Shown: positions 32,701-33,940 of the stretch, in pieces
Layout: each line of letters opens with the position of its first letter
How positions within the stretch are numbered: position 1 is the stretch's first letter
Assembly (NCBI GenBank): GCA_900318815.1
Contig: ONMA01000053.1
Coordinates: forward strand, 1 to 33,940
DNA: 33,940 nt
Reading direction: 5' to 3'
From: an uncultured Prevotellaceae bacterium
Lineage (GTDB): Bacteria > Bacteroidota > Bacteroidia > Bacteroidales > Bacteroidaceae
Made by a program: the position numbers and the translations under genes
Notes under the pieces: model-generated
The model's input: only the letters and a program-made list of their open reading frames with translations
Databases searched by the model: none
Told to the model about the DNA's origin: nothing

Positions 32701-33513
32701 CTCAATGGTCTTGGCGCGGTTGAAGACGGGGATGATGACCGAGGCCTCCGTGTCGAAGTCCTGCTCGTTGAAGTCGATAGCGGTGTGGTTACTCGTGTCA
32801 ATCCAGGCTCCGATGGCTTTCAGGTGGGCGGTGACGGCCTGTTCCATCTCTATTTGCACGTCGCGGTTGGCCGGGTTTACGTAGTCAAACTGCTTCACGC
32901 CGCTGGCCCGCGTGTCCTGTTCCACCTCGGTGTAGAGGTACTCGTTCAGGTGCAGCAGCTCGCCCTGGCGGCTCAGGTAGAGCCGGAGGTCGTAGAGTCC
33001 GGCATATTGATAGGGACTGAGTTCCAGCTGGCTGGCCCAGTTGCGAAGCAGTTCGCTGCGTATCAGCAGCAGCGAGCCTAAGTCGAAGTCGTCGCGCACC
33101 GAGCCCGTCTGGTAGTCAATGGCGGGATGTCGCTCCACGCTCCACGTCCCGTTCTCGGCTTTCTTCTCGTAGTGGTCGGCGTAGATGAGGGCGGCATGAC
33201 TGTCGGCGGCGGCGTGCAGCAGGCGTTCAATGGCTCCTTCTCCCAGGGTGATGGGGGTGGCCTTGGTGATAATCAGGGCGTAGTCGGCACGCAACTGACC
33301 GGCAATCTGCATCAAGGTCTTGGTTGAGTGCAAGCTATCAACGGCTATCTGCGGTAGCCGCTGTGTGGCCGTTTGTTCTTGGTCAATCGTTTCTTCCTGG
33401 CCTACGAGTAGCGATATTGACCTTACTTGCGGGCAGTTCTCTGCTTGTATGATGGTAGGTTCTGTCGCCGCCCAGTTGTCGCACGGCAGAAAGATGTCCA
33501 TGTTTTCTCTCAT
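29785..33513 (-). CDS. Tri-functional fusion: glycosyltransferase (GT-A) - HIT-like DUF4922 - SpoIID/LytB
   Basis: A 1242-aa protein. Residues 30-235 resemble a divergent GT-A domain ('[20 protein letters not shown]' near 137). Residues 257-460 are a GT2 domain: '[17 protein letters not shown]', '[12 protein letters not shown]', 'QLDSDD' (344-349, metal/nucleotide site) and '[14 protein letters not shown]'. Residues 565-815 form a HIT-like nucleotidyltransferase/phosphorylase domain with 'CFLC' (572-575) and the His triad 'HAHLQ' (651-655), as in DUF4922, Ap4A phosphorylase and GDP-sugar phosphorylases. Residues 840-1242 are SpoIID/LytB: '[20 protein letters not shown]' with catalytic-type Glu946, '[10 protein letters not shown]' and '[13 protein letters not shown]' (1203-1215). 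No signal peptide or membrane helix is seen, although SpoIID domains usually act on peptidoglycan outside. A role in sugar-nucleotide-dependent glycan or wall metabolism is inferred. The frame is continuous, so this is a real fusion. Confidence 0.9.
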   Translation of the reverse strand: MRENMDIFLPCDNWAATEPTIIQAENCPQVRSISLLVGQEETIDQEQTATQRLPQIAVDSLHSTKTLMQIAGQLRADYALIITKATPITLGEGAIERLLHAAADSHAALIYADHYEKKAENGTWSVERHPAIDYQTGSVRDDFDLGSLLLIRSELLRNWASQLELSPYQYAGLYDLRLYLSRQGELLHLNEYLYTEVEQDTRASGVKQFDYVNPANRDVQIEMEQAVTAHLKAIGAWIDTSNHTAIDFNEQDFDTEASVIIPVFNRAKTIEDAVRSALGQKTRFKYNVIVVDNHSTDGTSDILSRLSADHDNLIHLTPTRTDLGIGGCWNMAVDDTRCGRFAVQLDSDDLYSSPHTLQRIVDAFHEQGAAMVIGSYRMCDFDLNTLPPGLIAHREWTDENGPNNALRINGLGAPRAFFTPILREVRLPNTSYGEDYAMGLWFSRHYRIGRIYDELYLCRRWGGNSDAALSIDKVNANNLYKDRLRTMEIKARQQLNAQHPATSSQHPSPLYRFFGRQLYVWPEVQKRYRELYQIETRELPTEMLTLRAQFNPARIRSTGAAITKQAIDKRPCFLCEQNRPKEQMQKQQDGVYELLVNPFPILPMHFTLPTRRHQPQLIRGMYGEMLRLLHHYPELMVFYNGPRCGASAPDHAHLQAGTNGLLPLQAEWQRLSRNVTPIIELNEEASLSSIDGFPYPALVIRTKSQNDSERLFHSLYTALPLPASEPEPMMNIVGWRQGDELILVIIPRAKHRPDCYYKEGKEQLLVSPGTLDMAGLLIMPRREDYERITPDEALALLRECALPTEVFQGVVDRIKETTKQQQQSSANDTAEPQVSVGIVSGQKICFTLNAPFLAKGETWQGDQEVELAEGGILWHGQQYRELLFTPQHAEASFSLKDVTIGVDFHWERRETQTFRGSLRLVVEADRIWAINELDVESYLESVISSEMSATSSLELLKAHAVISRSWLLTQLQRRKEKNGNNFFSFVKKDDELLRWHGREDHTLFDVCADDHCQRYQGITRATSPMVARAVRETRGQVLTYDGELCDTRFSKCCGGQTEEFQYCWEDTPKPYLTSVSCPFCRTAYEEALQAKETHDTHILKQVLNDYDQETPDFYRWEVSYTESELSQLVERKTHLGLGDIRDLIPVERGKSGRIWKLRLVGSERTFTIGKELEIRRALSESHLYSSAFDVEHKDGLYIIRGKGWGHGVGLCQIGAAVMGEQGYPYSDILLYYYQGSQLTTVY

Positions 33514-33536
33514 TGGGTAAAATTAGAATTTCTGTG

Positions 33537-33544
33537 CAAAGTTA
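33537..33544 (-). promoter_or_regulatory. -7 promoter box (TAACTTTG) for the fusion gene
   Basis: Minus-strand TAnnTTTG match, 23 nt before the ATG at 33513. Between this box and the GNAT remnant (33545-33650) I see only AT-rich DNA. Confidence 0.6.
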
Positions 33545-33650
33545 CAAAAACATTTGCATACAGACGAAGAATGATGGCACAAAAGTTCAACCTTTTGCGT
33601 TTGAAATAATAAAGTCAAGGGGTTAAAAAAGCATAATGTCGTGCAGAAAA

Positions 33651-33868
33651 GTGCATTCTCATAAGCAAAAGGCATAGGTACAGAACTGATGCAGATTCTG
33701 AAGTTCTGGTTTGTGGAGCCAGACAACAAAGCCGCAGTTCGTTACTTGGCAGTGGATGCACTCAATTATTCCCGTACGCTAAACTACTACGAAAAGAACG
33801 GATTCGCCTATCTTTTCAAGGACGAGGAACAGAGAAGGGCGTCGGATGCTTTGTCACAGTTGGAGTAG
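33651..33868 (+). pseudogene. Decayed GNAT acetyltransferase (C-terminal remnant)
   Basis: Translation of 33665-33868 gives 'KGIGTELMQILKFWF' (acetyl-CoA-binding motif A, Q/K-x-x-G-x-G/A) followed by 'AVDALNYSRTLNYYEKNGFA' and 'YLFKDEEQRR', the typical C-terminal half of a GNAT enzyme. A TAA (33662-33664) interrupts that frame, and the preceding residues ('VHSHKQ', 33651-33668) continue in another frame, showing a frameshift near 33666. The N-terminal half is missing. An ATG at 33689 would give only 59 aa without motif A. Confidence 0.75.
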
Positions 33869-33874
33869 AGTTTA

Positions 33875-33940
33875 ATCACGCCTTGATGAATCACTCATCA
33901 CACCCTGATGAAACATTCGTTACACCGTGATGAGTGATTC
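33875..33940. repeat. Three 22-bp tandem repeats ending in a 14-bp inverted repeat (continues past the edge)
   Basis: Units at 33875-33896, 33897-33918 and 33919-33940 follow the pattern rtyacrccntgatgarnsaytc. In addition gaatcactcatcac (33888-33901) and gtgatgagtgattc (33927-33940) are perfect inverted 14-mers. They start 6 nt after the GNAT remnant's stop; the right end is cut by the window. Confidence 0.8.

Noticed and set aside
33523-33729. 68-aa minus-strand ORF in the right-hand gap
   Set aside because: Overlaps the fusion gene's promoter box and is antisense to the GNAT remnant; Cys/Phe-rich with no recognisable pattern.

Overview
The window looks like a chromosomal segment of a Bacteroidota bacterium, most likely Prevotellaceae (Prevotella in the broad sense). 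Reasons: intergenic spaces repeatedly carry the Bacteroidota -7 promoter box TAnnTTTG and no E. coli-type promoters; it holds a giant LamG surface protein, a secreted protein with the Prevotella-style tail 'LYDLQGRRV...KGLYI.NG', a short hybrid two-component protein, an AguA/AguB pair and TrpB2. Coding DNA is moderately GC-rich and the spaces are AT-rich. I see no tRNA, rRNA, CRISPR array, complete insertion sequence or phage gene.

Layout. (1) 1-11973: a minus-strand run reads 7-TM membrane protein (10692-9862), secreted 417-aa protein (9852-8599), 68-aa peptide (8590-8384) and a giant multidomain secreted protein of at least 2771 aa (8313 to the left edge). Divergent from it is a membrane-embedded AraC-type regulator (10861-11973) whose 7-TM half has the same architecture as the stand-alone 7-TM protein. 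The gap between them has three direct copies plus one inverted copy of GTGTGTAA, spaced about 21 bp: a likely operator for both directions. This looks like a self-contained cell-surface system under a membrane-bound transcription factor. (2) 12432-14337: aguA-aguB, agmatine to putrescine. (3) 14455-15810: an ABC-ATPase-like protein that has lost its catalytic motifs, followed by a FetB/UPF0014-type permease. (4) 16309-20441: surface polysaccharide genes (GT4, hexapeptide acetyltransferase, UbiA-type prenyltransferase, second glycosyltransferase). (5) 20477-20681: a predicted structured ncRNA. (6) 20878-22575: hybrid histidine kinase/response regulator/AraC protein without a periplasmic sensor. 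(7) 23013-28245: sodium/solute symporter, TrpB2, small GlsB/YeaQ-type membrane protein, serine acetyltransferase, lipoprotein. (8) 28336-33513: AmpG-like MFS transporter and a 1242-aa fusion of glycosyltransferase, HIT-like (DUF4922-type) and SpoIID/LytB domains. (9) 33651-33940: decayed GNAT acetyltransferase gene and three 22-bp tandem repeats.

All five convergent protein-gene junctions are filled by inverted-repeat elements from several families (here called A, B, C, D, E, F), some nested concentrically. Two further repeat-like elements lie inside genes: one in the signal-peptide region of the giant protein and one in a loop of the 7-TM protein, both still in frame.

Strongest candidates for something new: the AraC/7-TM/giant surface protein locus, the GT-HIT-SpoIID fusion, the FetAB-like pair with a dead ATPase, and the unassigned ncRNA. 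All functional statements come from reading motifs by eye; no database search was run.
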